Below are positions 22,830 through 32,616 of a stretch of 64,000 nt of DNA, piece after piece (position 1 is the first letter of the stretch; every line of letters starts with the position of its first letter). The DNA comes from Pseudoips prasinana. Its lineage: Eukaryota; Arthropoda; Insecta; Lepidoptera; Nolidae. The notes beneath the pieces are model-generated. The model saw only the letters and a list, made by a program, of their open reading frames with translations, had not been told where the DNA came from and did no database searches. The DNA lies in contig OX621237.1 in NCBI GenBank assembly GCA_951640165.1, positions 310,001-374,000 on the forward strand, in the 5' to 3' direction. Both the position numbers and the translations under genes were made by a program.

Positions 22830-23250
22830 CAGTTGTGTAGAAGAAGTAATAATAATAATAACAATGTATTTCAGATAATAAAATCCATGTTTGTTAGTAC
22901 ATAATTTATAAACATAAATATTTGGTATTTGGTTATTGTTTGTTACTACTTTAAAGCTTAATGTTCAAAAATCACCCCACGGGGGTATGTTTGCGCATCC
23001 AATATTGCAGTATTAGGCTATCCCACCGGTCCACGATCGTGTTCAATATGCTATTGGGCCTGCCTCGTACCCTGTCCATAATAGAAGCGCCTCGCTTACG
23101 CATGATGGCGTGGAATCCATCCGTGCGTGCTTCCGCGAACATTTTTGACACGCTACAATGTCGTGGCGGTCCCATCAGCACACTAAACGTGTCTGCGTAT
23201 AGCTAATCCATAGATTGCACGTGTAAATCGACTGACAGTAAGTTCTCAAA
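22830..23250 (-). pseudogene. 5'-truncated LINE, same family as 31815-36951
   Basis: Minus reading from 23247: TYCQSIYTCNLWISYTQ, then (after a short deletion) VLMGPPRHCSVSKMFAEART and DGFHAIMRKRGASIMDRVRG. The LINE at 31815-36951 has the corresponding FGLPRHCSASGMFADARVD and MRKRCTSLGRRVR blocks. The 3' end carries an (AAT)n tail on the plus strand (22847-22861). The LINE homology stops at about 23250, exactly where foldback palindrome P3 starts. Confidence 0.75.
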
Positions 23251-23297
23251 ACTCCCTAAACACGTAAAGACGACCCGTCTTTACGTGTTTAGGGAGT
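23251..23297. repeat. Foldback palindrome P3
   Basis: Perfect 22-nt arms (23251-23272 and 23276-23297) around a 3-nt loop, abutting the truncated 5' end of the minus-strand LINE at 22830-23250. Confidence 0.95.
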
Positions 23298-23569
23298 CTC
23301 ATATATATTTAAAAATAACACATCCGGAATTTCAATCACAACATTTTGTTTTGGCCTTGAATAAAACAAAACTTAATAAAATTTTGTTTGAGGTTTTATA
23401 TTTTTGTGTGAAATTTAATACCAATGGAACTCCAAATGTTGTTTCTAATGGGTTTAATAATGGAAAGTAGTTGTTTTATGTTGAAAGAATTAAAAAATAA
23501 AATAAACGATTTTTTCGAAGCTCAACTTTGTTTGCAGCTTAGTGGCGATAGCATGACGTGCACAAAACA
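23298..23569. other. AT-rich spacer, no gene
   Basis: Short plus-strand frames (23285-23470, 23424-23699) have no recognisable domain. Confidence 0.35.
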
Positions 23570-24005
23570 TGCTTTCATCATCATCATATTAGCCGAAAAA
23601 TGTCCACTGCTGGACAAAATCCTTCCCCAAAGATTTCCTCAGTGGCCAGTCTGCATTATCTGCATCCAGCGGTTTCCAGCAACCCTCACAAGAACATGAG
23701 TCCGGGGCCTGTCCAGGCTGCATCTTTTGGTACGTGGTCACCACTCAAGTACCTTTCTGCAACAGCGACCTTCAGTTCTGCGAGCTATGTTCCCTGGCCA
23801 CTGTCACTTTAGTTTGGCAATTCTTCGGGCTATGTCGGCTACTCTTGTTCGCTTGCGGATTACAACGTTTCTGATTCGATCTCGCAGGGAAACTCCGAGC
23901 ATAGCCTTCTTCATTGTTCATTGGGATACCTTGAGCCTGCTTATGAGGCCCATAGTAAGCGACCAAGTCTGTGTTCCACGTCAGTCATCACGCATGCTTT
24001 AAGCT
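23570..24005 (-). pseudogene. RTE-type LINE ORF2 C-terminus
   Basis: The minus strand encodes, across frameshifts, the very common ORF2 end found in insect 'endonuclease-reverse transcriptase' copies: MLGVSLRDRI.RN, then a KV.VAREHSSQ-type block (homologous to 'KW.WAGH.AR'), and a final WTFF on ATCATCATC. The first two blocks map to 23950-23860 and 23790-23740. The related LINE at 42004-43160 reads RNDEIRLGTKVRD and KWKWAGHVARLDD at the matching place. Only ~430 bp of the 3' end remain. Confidence 0.6.
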
Positions 24006-24327
24006 AGTTTAATTTCCACAGTGTCTCTGAAACGTTCTCTATTTGATCAATTGTCGAAACGTATTACTTTATTTTTACTGCTTGCCTTATCTAAGAATAA
24101 GGAATTAAGATCAAGGCAATATTAATATCATATCAATATCAAACTCTAGTCATTGTAGTATCGGTCGATGTTATGTTAGTGAATAGACTAGCACTACGGA
24201 AAAGGCATTCACTCACTACGTAATAAAGTTACTGTTAAAAATAAAAAGTTTATCCATCGGTCTGACGTCAACTTCATATAGGTGGAACTTAGAGTAAATT
24301 AAATTAAGGTTAATTATGTATATAGTT
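24006..24327. other. AT-rich spacer, no gene
   Basis: No coding frame or repeat recognised. Confidence 0.35.
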
Positions 24328-24560
24328 TTAAATATATTCTAATAACCTTGATGTGCCAATAATTTTTTCAAATTCGGCTTTCACATAGTCGCGAAGATAT
24401 AGCGGGAAGTGGATTACTGTAATATTGCGAAATAACTGTGTGTGCACGAGGATAGCGCGCAGCATGTGTGAGGCAGCGCAGGCGGGCGCGCTGCCGCAAG
24501 TCAGAGCTACGTTCTTGATTATTCCATCGTTTATTACAATTTGCGGGTATTTTGCCAACT
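24328..24560 (-). CDS. Possible terminal exon of a host gene (unrecognised protein)
   Basis: A 77-codon minus frame without an early Met reads KNVALTCGSAPACAASHMLR, then LFRNITVIHFPLYLRDYV and ends IIGTSRLLEYI-stop. Immediately upstream on the minus strand is TTTAATTGTTTCAG, a good 3' splice acceptor (pyrimidine tract plus CAG), so the frame could be a last exon. Composition is less AT-rich than the surroundings. I do not recognise the family and see no upstream exon in the next kilobase, where a foldback palindrome and repeat DNA lie. Alternatives: a retained fragment of a duplicated gene, or an ORF of an unknown repeat. Confidence 0.35.
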
Positions 24561-24622
24561 CTGAAACAATTAAAGTATTAATTTGTATGTTTTCTATATC
24601 AATAATTATGAATTAAGAAGAA

Positions 24623-24771
24623 CAGGTATCGGTTGTAATTGTCGATAAATGGGTAGCAAAAGCCAGAAGAAAAAAAAGCACTCTGGCGAATAGGTTCACC
24701 ATATCCGCCAGAGTGCTTTTTTTTCTTCTGGATTTGGCTACCCATTTATCGACAATTACAACCGATACCTG
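24623..24771. repeat. Foldback palindrome P4 (66-nt arms)
   Basis: Left arm 24623-24688 and right arm 24706-24771 are reverse complements with about three mismatches around a 17-nt loop. This is the longest palindrome in the window. It sits ~60 bp from the possible exon and merges on its right with a repeat-like segment. Confidence 0.95.
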
Positions 24772-25132
24772 CCAGGGCGGCACAGCGACTACGCCACAAA
24801 CATTCCCGAGGGAAGAGTGTTGACACCTCGAAAGATACCGTACGGTATCCTCGGGTATTCGTATCACCACCACACGCTGCACGCTGATGAGAATAGCTCT
24901 GTGATAGTATGACCCCACCGCAGGGACGCCGAACTTCTTCCTAAAGACTCCCGAGATTCGGCAAAAGCGCTGGAGGGAGGCCAATCCGCAAGACCACATC
25001 ATAGGCAAGGCTTCATAGCAGATGTCCCAATTGGAACACCTGAGAACCCGCAGGAGAACCGACTGCTATACTTACGTCAAACCAACAAACCTACACGAGG
25101 TAAATAAAATAAAATAAAAAAAACGCCTTTTT
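24772..25132 (-). repeat. Unassigned repeat segment
   Basis: A minus frame (25008-24613) runs into the palindrome and holds MWSCGLASLQRFCRISGVFR, VVVIRIPEDTVRYLSRCQHS and GNVCGVVAVPPWQVSV. These look like LINE 3' coding or UTR phrases, but I cannot assign a clade. Ends in a plus-strand (TAAAA)n stretch at 25100-25122, next to the gypsy insertion site. Confidence 0.3.
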
Positions 25133-25136
25133 ATTT

Positions 25137-25849
25137 TGTCACGTCGCACACAAAAAGTAGGCGCCTGACCAAATTAAATAGTAACAGCTGCCGCCAGTTT
25201 TTAAATTCTATTAGAAATCCCTAAGTGGTACGATTAGATTATAACTCCATTCACTCTAATTAGCTCCTTGTTCGATCGTTCATGAGCGATGATTTGCGAA
25301 TCGTATTCATTACGGAGGTCACCGTGAGATTGTTGGTTACTAATTCTGCTAAGATTTTTATTACAACTATTAAGTGCTCACGTACTGAATACGTGAAGAT
25401 AATTACTTGTATTGTGTATTGTTCCCGCTGGGGTGAGTTATATATTTTATTTGTCTAAGTAGTTGTCAGTTGTTCTCTCTTAAGTACACGTATAGAAGTG
25501 TTATATTTTCTGTTGGGGCTGCTTAGCATATGAAGGGTATTAGAAGGGTTACTGTGCTAGACTAGGGCTATTTGCTGGCATCGTAAGCTTCCCTAAAACC
25601 AGTGTTGGTTACGTTCCAGGAACCCCCTACTACTGATTTATTTTGTGAGTTGGCTGACACTTGAGTCCGCTGTGAGTGTGAAACCTGCGAAATACCAGAA
25701 GAGAAGGCATTATCTCCAGAAGACCACCCATTCAAGACAACACTCTGTCAGGCCAGTTCCCTCTAAATACCTACTTCTACCTACTTTATATTATTATAAT
25801 CGAGTGCGTTGGGAAGTGGACAGAACAATAAATTATAATTTATATCAGA
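25137..25849 (+). repeat. G1 5' LTR, left part (before the Helitron)
   Basis: Matches the 3' LTR from its first base, except G/A differences at 25197, 25398 and 25701 and a 129-bp segment (25505-25633) that the 3' LTR lacks. The LTR breaks at ...TATATCAGA and resumes at 30951. Confidence 0.95.
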
Positions 25850-25959
25850 CTAGCTGTGCCCGCGACTTCGTTCGCGAGGATGTCGGAACTTAACAATGTA
25901 TTTTTTAGTGTAAAGCGCTGTGGGAGGATACCGATACAATTTCTTTTTTAATTTAATTT

Positions 25960-26798
25960 AGTGCTTCTTTATTTTATCTGTGGAACCATCTGGAGCGTAA
26001 ACAAAAACGTTATTGGGGTCGTTTATGCGTGAAAGAGCTACGTATAGTTGACCATGGGAAAAGCATCCAATACTTAGGTCCATCCCCGCAACGGATAATG
26101 TCTAGCTTTATTAATCGTCATGGCATAACAGAGACTGACTGCACTGGTTTGAAAGAGAAAGGAAAGTTTTAAGGAATTATAGGTATCCTTGGAATAAAAA
26201 CAATATCACCGGCGCCGCAACCTGTTAATATTTCAGCTTCGATAATGTTTTGCTGCAGATTTGTGACTTTGAGCCGAGTGCCGTTACAAAGTTTGGGGGG
26301 ACATGAATTTCTGAGGAGAATTATTGGTACACCGATTTTTAAAACTATTTTGTGGGCTGGAAGTCCGGGTGTGCTGAGGGAATCCAAAAATTCTACTGGG
26401 TAATGCGTGGCGTCATCTTCTTCCATACCTGTATTTATTGAGCTATATTCTTTACTATTCCCGGACGCATGAGTCAATATTTTGAAATTAATTGCCGCAG
26501 CTTGGTCATTGCGGGGAGTCAAAATAGCTCGCTGACATAGCCAAGAACCAGCTTGATTGCCAATGTTTGTGGTATCTCCGTACACAGAAGAAATTAGCTC
26601 CAGCTGTGATGTAACGTAAGAGCAGAGATTACCAATCAATATAACTTTTCCATATTCTTGTACGGGGTATGTGCCATCGCCTATTTTTTTACAATAAATT
26701 GGCAAACTCCTGTGCATTTTCGCAGCCTCTGACTGATCAGGTTCCCTCCTATACTTATAACTATCTCTTGAATAGCCAATAAGGACCTGTTGTGACAA
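25960..26798 (-). pseudogene. Helitron helicase C-terminal part (copy A)
   Basis: The minus frame 26798-26169 reads RAILTPRNDQAAAINFKILT, DATHYPVEFLDSLSTPGLPA, GVPIILLRNSCPPKLCNGTR and AEILTGCGAGDIVFIPRIPI. These are the conserved blocks of the SF1B (Pif1-like) helicase of lepidopteran Helitrons. After a stop at ~26169 the similarity continues in degraded form (MTINKARH, SHGQLY-like MVNYT, and a final DGS..KIK.) to ~25960, covering motifs V and VI. The helicase would unwind DNA during rolling-circle transposition. This copy lacks motifs Ia-III and has several stops. Confidence 0.8.
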
Positions 26799-27151
26799 AT
26801 TTCACGTACCTTGTCAGGAATTTCTCCATCAGTATTTAGTTGTACATGTCTCATAAAATCTTCAGCATACTTGTCATGGTATTTTTTCCATAACTGGTTA
26901 GCACCCGATAACGCACAAAAGGTCCATAAGATGGCAAACAAATGTCGCAAGCGCTGTGGACTATCGCTCACGCATCCTTCCGCTAGAGCGTCATCCCAAT
27001 GCTGACCTCCATCTAATAAATGGCGTGCTCGGCAAGCGGCCTGGTATGTGGGATGTTCAATATCATCCATTTTACGGAGCTCAGCTAAAGACGTAGGTCC
27101 TCGCACTACATGGACCAGACTGTGTGATGAACTCACACGTGAGCACGCCAC
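26799..27151 (-). pseudogene. Helitron helicase-protein internal segment
   Basis: Minus frame 27151-26681 holds VVRGPTSLAELRKMDDIEHP, TYQAACRARHLLDGGQHWDD and DSPQRLRHLFAILWTFC. This is the region before the helicase motifs in Helitron RepHel proteins ('RGPTS...DG..H.TF..AC...GLL..D..W...L.EA......R.LRELF..ML'). It overlaps copy A by frame and is preceded on its 5' side by another, unrelated-in-order helicase C-terminus, so it is out of normal order. Confidence 0.7.
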
Positions 27152-27457
27152 GTGAACCTGCCCGCCTTCCTTAAGTCAATTCCAGCTAACTTGAGAGTTG
27201 GACTTTGCGATTTGTTGATGGTTATCGCGACACACACTTTTATAGGGAACTACAGTATTTTAAACTGAAAAGGGAGATCATTCGGCACTAACGGAATACG
27301 TGACACGAACACTGTTTCTCCCTGGGCGGATCCAGGCATAATAGTAGCCTCTATAACACGATGCAAAGCTTTGACTTGAAGCCTAGTGCCGTTGCAAAGT
27401 TTAGGTGGCTTCAAATTCCTCAGAACCATTATAGATATACCCACACGCAACATACAT
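27130..27457 (-). pseudogene. Helitron helicase C-terminal part (copy B)
   Basis: Minus reading 27453-27250 gives RVGISIMVLRNLKPPKLCNG and GETVFVSRIPLVPNDLPFQF, then past a stop VAITINKSQSPTLKLAGIDL and an ACSRVSSSHSLVHVV-like end. These are motifs of a second helicase C-terminus, parallel to copy A and lying 5' of the internal segment. Its own 5' end is exactly the left arm of foldback palindrome P5. Confidence 0.75.
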
Positions 27458-27510
27458 AGGGGATGTATGTTGCGTGTGGGTATACCTATAATGGTTCTGA
27501 GGAATTTGAA
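27410..27510. repeat. Foldback palindrome P5 within helicase sequence
   Basis: Left arm 27410-27457 and right arm 27463-27510 (48 nt, one mismatch) around a 5-nt loop. Both arms encode the RVGIPIMVLRNLK helicase block, on opposite strands. After the right arm the sequence turns into unrelated AT-rich Helitron filler. Confidence 0.95.
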
Positions 27511-28280
27511 ATATTATTTGGAATATTATACGCCCTTAGGGGTGGAAATTCCTAAAATCCTGAAATACATATTTTTATTTTTAACGGAAAGGCCATACCA
27601 ATTTTCATGCTTTTCACTTAAAAAATTACACACTTTTCATAAAAACTTACATCCCCTATTTTACACCCTTTGGGTGGAATTTCCAAAACTTCTAAAATAT
27701 TTATTTTTATTTTTAGCTGAACTACTAAATATAAGTTTCAATGCCTTTAACTACAAAAATGACGGATTTTCATACAATCTTTCATTCTCTATTTTACCCC
27801 CTTAGGGTTAGTATTTCCAAAAACCCTTCCTTAGTGAATGCATACGTCATAAAAGTACCTACAGACAAAATTTCAAGTCTCTAACCCCAGCCGTTCAGGC
27901 TGTGCGTTGATATGTCAGTCAGTCAGTTCCCTCTTTTACATAGGTAGGTATATAGATTTGTGCTGAGAAAATTATGAGAGACAGGGTTAATTTACTACAT
28001 TCAAATACATTCAATCGGACAGGCTTGATAAAATTCGAATCGTCTGTAGGTACATTCGCGTTACAAACGAAACGACAGCACAAACTTTCGATCGACTGAC
28101 ATTATAATTTAAAATTAAATTATAACAAATCCAACCTTCCACATAATTCAATTTGCCCAAAGAAAACAGATTTTTTTAATAACCAATTTTGGACAACAAC
28201 ATACTTCTAGGCAACCAAGACCTTATTTCGAAACAATTCAGTACATTCAAAACCCTACGTAATCATGCAATCAGCAAATA
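27511..28280. other. Helitron non-coding filler
   Basis: Contains three variants of a ~100-bp phrase (around 27530, 27650 and 27785: CCCCT...TTTTACCCCCTTAGGGTTGGAATTTCC-like), then CAGTCAGTCAGTTCC (27918-27932). Such blocks are usual inside lepidopteran non-autonomous Helitrons. The plus ORF 27386-27805 is accidental. Confidence 0.5.
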
Positions 28281-28409
28281 GTGCAGTCATTGAAGCGAAA
28301 AATACGGTCTTACCTCCGAATTTTTTTACTGTGAACCGATTGGCGTGAAATTTTGGAATTAGGCTCATCTTACCCTTAACTTCAAAAGTGAAAATGATCT
28401 GAACTCCGC
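28281..28409 (+). repeat. Left terminal inverted repeat of the TIR element
   Basis: 129 bp. Matches the reverse complement of 30315-30433; the best-conserved blocks are the outer 16 bp and a ~45-bp inner block around AGGCTCATCTTACCCTTAAC. Confidence 0.9.
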
Positions 28410-28978
28410 CTATTATTTTTAAGGGGTGTAAATAACCCCTTAATGGAAAAATTGACATTGAGCCATTTTATCGCTAGAAAACATGTCTAATAGTAAGTGG
28501 TGAAATTGTAAAGTATTTTCTAACATAATTACCTCATATTAAAATCATTTTCAACCCCTTGAAAATCTTACAACCCTTGCAAACAACTCATAAATTGAAA
28601 AAAATCACAAAAAAATACTTTGGTATTACATAAAAAGATGTAAGTATAGAGTAAGTCATATTTTATATTCTCTATGATAATTATCCAAGTTTTAACCCCC
28701 TTTCAACCCTTGAAAACTATCTCTTGATAAAAAATTGTACTTAATTTTTTTTTTTATAAAATGAAAGGGATTTATATATTATTCCACACTCTCGAAAATG
28801 ATTATCATATTCTTAAGCTTTTTCACCCTTAAAACTACCCCTAAATTAAAACAGTAAATATATATGATTACATATTTAAAAACAATTTAATTTAGAGTAA
28901 AAAAATGCCATTGATTGAATAAAATATTTACAAATTATATAAAATTGTACTATTATTATTAAAATATAATATTATTAG

Positions 28979-29251
28979 TCATGACTCAATATTGGAGTCG
29001 CTGTCACATTCAACATCTTCTGGCTTAATTGGAGGGCTATTTTGACAGTTATCTCCACTGCACGTTCCACAGTTACTATTACAAAACAGACCAACTTTTC
29101 TGCATCCGCAAGACGCTCCACATCCTTTTTTACAGTTGCAAAAAATGATTTTTAGCAGTTCTTGTGGTGCGGGTACACAATAGTTGTACACATTACAATA
29201 GTTGTGGGTCTCTATTATACTGCGTACTTTCACATTGCTCCAAAAATTCAC
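28979..29251 (-). pseudogene. CXC-type cysteine-rich ORF remnant (90 codons)
   Basis: The minus frame contains LLKIIFCNCKKGCGASCGCR, followed by KVGLFCNSNCGTCSGDNCQN. The spacing C-x-C-K-K...C-x-C-R-K-x-G...C...C..C....C-x-N resembles the CXC (tesmin/TSO1-like) DNA-binding fold. Similar short cysteine-rich C-termini occur on arthropod transposon-encoded proteins (from memory). The catalytic part that should precede it is missing: upstream sequence toward 29640 is non-coding. The acidic tail (KPEDVECDSDSNIES) ends at a normal stop. Probably the 3' end of a once larger transposon gene. Confidence 0.55.
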
Positions 29252-30314
29252 ACTCCGAAATTTTCAGTTACTAAGTAGAAAAAAATTTGATAAGTTTTTG
29301 GACCATAACTCGTTCAATGCTATCACGCTATCACAATTTATAAAAAACCATTGTAAAGGTAATTAAGAGAGCTACAACATCCTTTATAGTAAAAAGCCTT
29401 ATTCTAAAACGGTGAAGGGTTAAAGGGCTTAAGAGAGGCTGTGATTGCACTGCCACGCGCTCTTTAAACAATCATATCTCCGTCAACTTTGGTTTGACAG
29501 AAAAAACAAAAAAACCAAATTATTTGTCAGAAAAATACTAAAATTTTTTATCTGAACACTTTTATACGTATCTGTCGTCATTTTTGAGATATTATGAAAA
29601 CAAAGTGGGTTTTTAAAAGTTTGAAATTTTGTTTTGTTTTTTAATCATGACTTTTTTTGAAAAATATGTGTCTTGAAGCAGCCAAACTGATACTATCTAT
29701 CAAACTCTTCATAATAAAGTTAATTCTAGGCGGAATACGATTAATTTTAATGTTGGTGGAAATGGCACTTATGAAACCCATTGATTTAAAAGAAAAAACA
29801 TTAGATGCTCCCCTTATTTGCAATATAGCTCACTTATTTTACGTGCAAAAGACTTTTAATAGTGCTCATTTTAAAGCCTATTTTAAGCACTACAAAACCC
29901 TTTTGTATTAGAATGCATAAAATGCATGTGCTCGCCGCTAGATGGCATTGACCACATCGATTAAATTTCATACAAAATAAAAAATGGCTTTGATCTTTAA
30001 TATCTAGCTTAATATTGCACTTAGAGTACTTTATAAAAAAACCAAAATGTTTATTGTTTTACCTGCTACAATTTTGTTCTTTATAAAATTTTCGATAAAA
30101 CGTATATTTTTGGAGATATTTGCAAAAAATCGATGAAAAACGTGAAAAAATTGCGAATTTTCAATTGCCAATAACTTGAAAAGTATTGGATTTTTCGAAA
30201 AACTTTATAGATGATTTTGTGCTTATAGTTAGGCCTTCTATCAATATCCGAGGTTATTTTGAAAAAAACAAAATTCACCCCCGAGAAGGGATGGCAACCA
30301 CCCCCAGGGTGGTT

Positions 30315-30433
30315 GCGGAGTTCAAATCATTTTCACTTTTGAAGTTAAGGGTAAGATGAACCTAATTCCGAAATTGTATGCAATTCGGTTCACAGTAAAA
30401 AAAATCGGAGCAATAATGCTTCAATGACTGCAC
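30315..30433 (-). repeat. Right terminal inverted repeat of the TIR element
   Basis: 119 bp, complementary to 28281-28409. Confidence 0.9.
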
Positions 30434-30950
30434 TAAAACACGGGCAAATAAATCCATGGGCAAATCTTAACACCGCGAGTCAAAATAAATGCACAACGAC
30501 ATCTATCGAAATAAAAATCAACTATCAACCTAGTTCATGCAGAAAAGAGATGTCATAATATGCACAATGACATCTATCGGACAGTTAGGTAGCTCAACTA
30601 TAAACATTAGTTCATCTTGAAGTAATGAAATGTGTGTTATTTTTCTTCATGATTACTTTAAAATCTAATATCTTTTGATAGACTGAACCGATTGCAATAA
30701 AACAAAAACTAAATGTTACCTCAAGTTACGCTCAATCGTTGTGTATAAAAGTTATCTACATTGCTTTAGTATATTTTACGTGATACCCGAACATATAAAC
30801 AGACAAACAGACACACAGACAAACAGACAAAAATTCTAAAAAGGCTGGAAATGGGTTCTATTGGTTGTTCTTTAATACCCTGGCTATTTTTTTTGGATTT
30901 TCTTTTGATGTACAAAAATTATTTTTCTACAGATTTATTATATGTATAGA

Positions 30951-31008
30951 TTGTTCTCATTAATTCGAACCCTCTATCATTCTTTCTGTAACCTGCTACC
31001 AGGTCACA
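30951..31008 (+). repeat. G1 5' LTR, right part (after the Helitron)
   Basis: 58 bp identical to the end of the 3' LTR (41867-41924). The two 5' parts sum to 771 bp, which equals the 642-bp 3' LTR plus the 129-bp indel. Confidence 0.95.
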
Positions 31009-31009
31009 G

Positions 31010-31027
31010 TGGCGCCCACGCTCTAGG
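31010..31027 (+). promoter_or_regulatory. G1 primer binding site
   Basis: TGGCGCCCACG starts one base after the 5' LTR. The first eight bases match the 3' end complement of tRNA-Lys as used by many retroelements; the tRNA identity is inferred from this stretch only. Confidence 0.65.
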
Positions 31028-31524
31028 TCTTACTTCCAATCGCTTCGATTATATTTTTGCTTTGCAGCTTACAACTATATAATAATTATTGTGAACGAGG
31101 AGGTGTTTTTTCACATCAGCGAACTGATACGTTTTATATTATTCTAATACTTTCTACTACACGTATGTTAATTGTTATGTAATTTTTTTTAAGTAAATAC
31201 TTTGCTTACCTGCTCTGTGATGTGTAGGCGAGTATAATTTTAGTTGTTAATTAGTACCTAAATAATAAGTAAATTGTTAAATGTAAGTTAAACACGTAAC
31301 AGTTCGCATTAGACCTAAAATCAACATTACTGCTAATTTTCGTCGGAATCGTAAGTACCTAATAATAGTTTTGTTTACTTATTTTAGAATATTGTTGTGA
31401 TTATTACACCAAATCGTAGTTAGGAGTAAGAAATCTTGTAAAGAACAGACTGATAGTATTTGGATGCGGTATATTGTTCTACCTTGTACCTAGCTAATTT
31501 TGTTGTTTCTTTAGTAATCATAAG

Positions 31525-31814
31525 ATGGAATCTCACCCCATAAAATATTATCTGCTTAATAAGAATGAACTGACGTACGAGGTGCTAATTAGAGGTGGAG
31601 AACCGGCTTCTAGTGTGATATCTTTGCGTAAGCAGATACCTAAAATAATAACATTAATACCGGACGATGACCTCTTTGAATCAGGACTCGAACCTACTAT
31701 TGACTGTGAAGGAATTTTAAATTCTTTAACTGAGCTGACTACGCGTATTAGTTCCATGTCGCTGAAATATGAGCATGACTTATTTCAGCGCACTACCGCT
31801 TTGCACTAGATTCC
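31525..31814 (+). pseudogene. G1 gag, N-terminal part
   Basis: The frame (MESHPIKYYLLNKNELTYEV...) ends at codon 95 (TTALH). It has the start of an insect gypsy Gag of the kind with a short N-terminal helical domain ('..ELTYEVSIRG..P..V..LRK.I'). The reading is cut by the LINE insertion at about 31810-31815; gag resumes after the LINE tail at about 36952 with YHRLRRVDRSD. Gag would form the cytoplasmic particle in which reverse transcription occurs. Confidence 0.7.
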
Positions 31815-32154
31815 ATGAAAATAATCACTAAGATTGTACCCCCTGATTACATTTTTCGAAATTTACTGCCTTCGTGCGTCAATTACATTCAATATAAAGT
31901 GTAAATTAGTTTTAATCAATTAAAACTTGTTTTATCATTTGAATAACTGTAATTTTGGTGCTGTGATTGTGTTTTGCGGGATTACAAAAGTCATCTCAGT
32001 GGGAACAGCTGATTGTCCCTATTTTCTGTCCCTCAACTGTTCACATAACCGGCCGGCGCCGGCGCGCCTCGGGTCAACACGACGAGCGCGCGCATCCCTC
32101 CGTGCCGGGCGCTGTGAGCGTACTCCGTGTGCCGTATTGATAAATGTAGTCAAT

Positions 32155-32616
32155 ATGTCGGAAATTATCAAGTGTAACTCGTGTAATATAGTGATCAACG
32201 AGCTTTTATCCTATATTCAGAATAAAATCTCGATAATAGACGAGGAAACGCTGGTGCGAATATGTTCAACGTCATTTACGAGCGAAGAAATTAAAAAAGC
32301 TAAGTCGTTACTGTTTGAATCTATTCCTACGGACAAAGTCAAGATAAATCGGAAGAACAAGGGAAAGGAAGGAAGAGATCTAGGCGATATAATAAGCCTC
32401 TTTAAATCGACTGAACCCGATATAATACCGATTTTTGTGGCTCGAGAGCTGGAGAAGCTACCCCCTATTCTTTTTGATCATCTTGATTGCACGAAGTTAT
32501 TGAAAGACCTACTAAAAGTGCAGAGTGAACTAGATATAGTTAAAGCTAATTACGTTACAAAAGAGCAGCTGTGTGAGTGCAGATCTGAGTTACTACAGTT
32601 GAGGAATGACTCATTC
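32155..32616 (+). pseudogene. LINE ORF1, first part
   Basis: Met at 32155 (MSEIIKCNSCNIVINELLSY) opens a frame with a CNSC pair, then an acidic/helical region (DEETLVRICSTSFTSEEIKK) and a PDIIPIFVARELEKLPPILF block. It ends in a likely coiled coil (LLKVQSELDIVKANYVTKEQ). ORF1 proteins of this kind bind LINE RNA. The frame is broken at ~32617 by the insertion of a truncated minus-strand LINE; the codons read beyond that point are not ORF1. Confidence 0.65.

Larger units (their letters stand above)
28281..30433. mobile_element. TIR DNA element (2.15 kb) nested in the Helitron
   Basis: Inverted terminal repeats of ~120-130 bp (28281-28409 and 30315-30433; ends GTGCAGTCATTGAAGC, GCTTCAATGACTGCAC) are ~85% identical with small indels. 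TA lies at both outer edges (28279-28280, 30434-30435), consistent with a TA target duplication. Inside there is no transposase, only a short cysteine-rich ORF. The superfamily cannot be set from the ends alone; the TA duplication points to the Tc1/mariner-IS630 or a related group (inference). Confidence 0.8.
25850..30950 (-). mobile_element. Helitron inserted in the G1 5' LTR (5.1 kb)
   Basis: On the minus strand it starts TCTATACATATAATAAATC (right end) and finishes GTCGCGGGCACAGCTAG (left end), then host T; the host bases are A and T, as Helitron insertion requires. Removing it restores the LTR exactly as in the 3' copy (TATATCAGATTGTTCTC). It carries remains of two helicase C-terminal regions, a foldback palindrome, non-coding blocks with repeated CCCCTATTTTACACCCTT-type phrases, and a nested TIR element (28281-30433). 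I find no Rep (HUH) domain, so it is non-autonomous or rearranged. Confidence 0.9.

Noticed and set aside
27386..27805. 139-codon plus ORF in the Helitron
   Set aside because: Its first part is a palindrome arm of helicase sequence and the rest is AT-rich filler; not a protein family.
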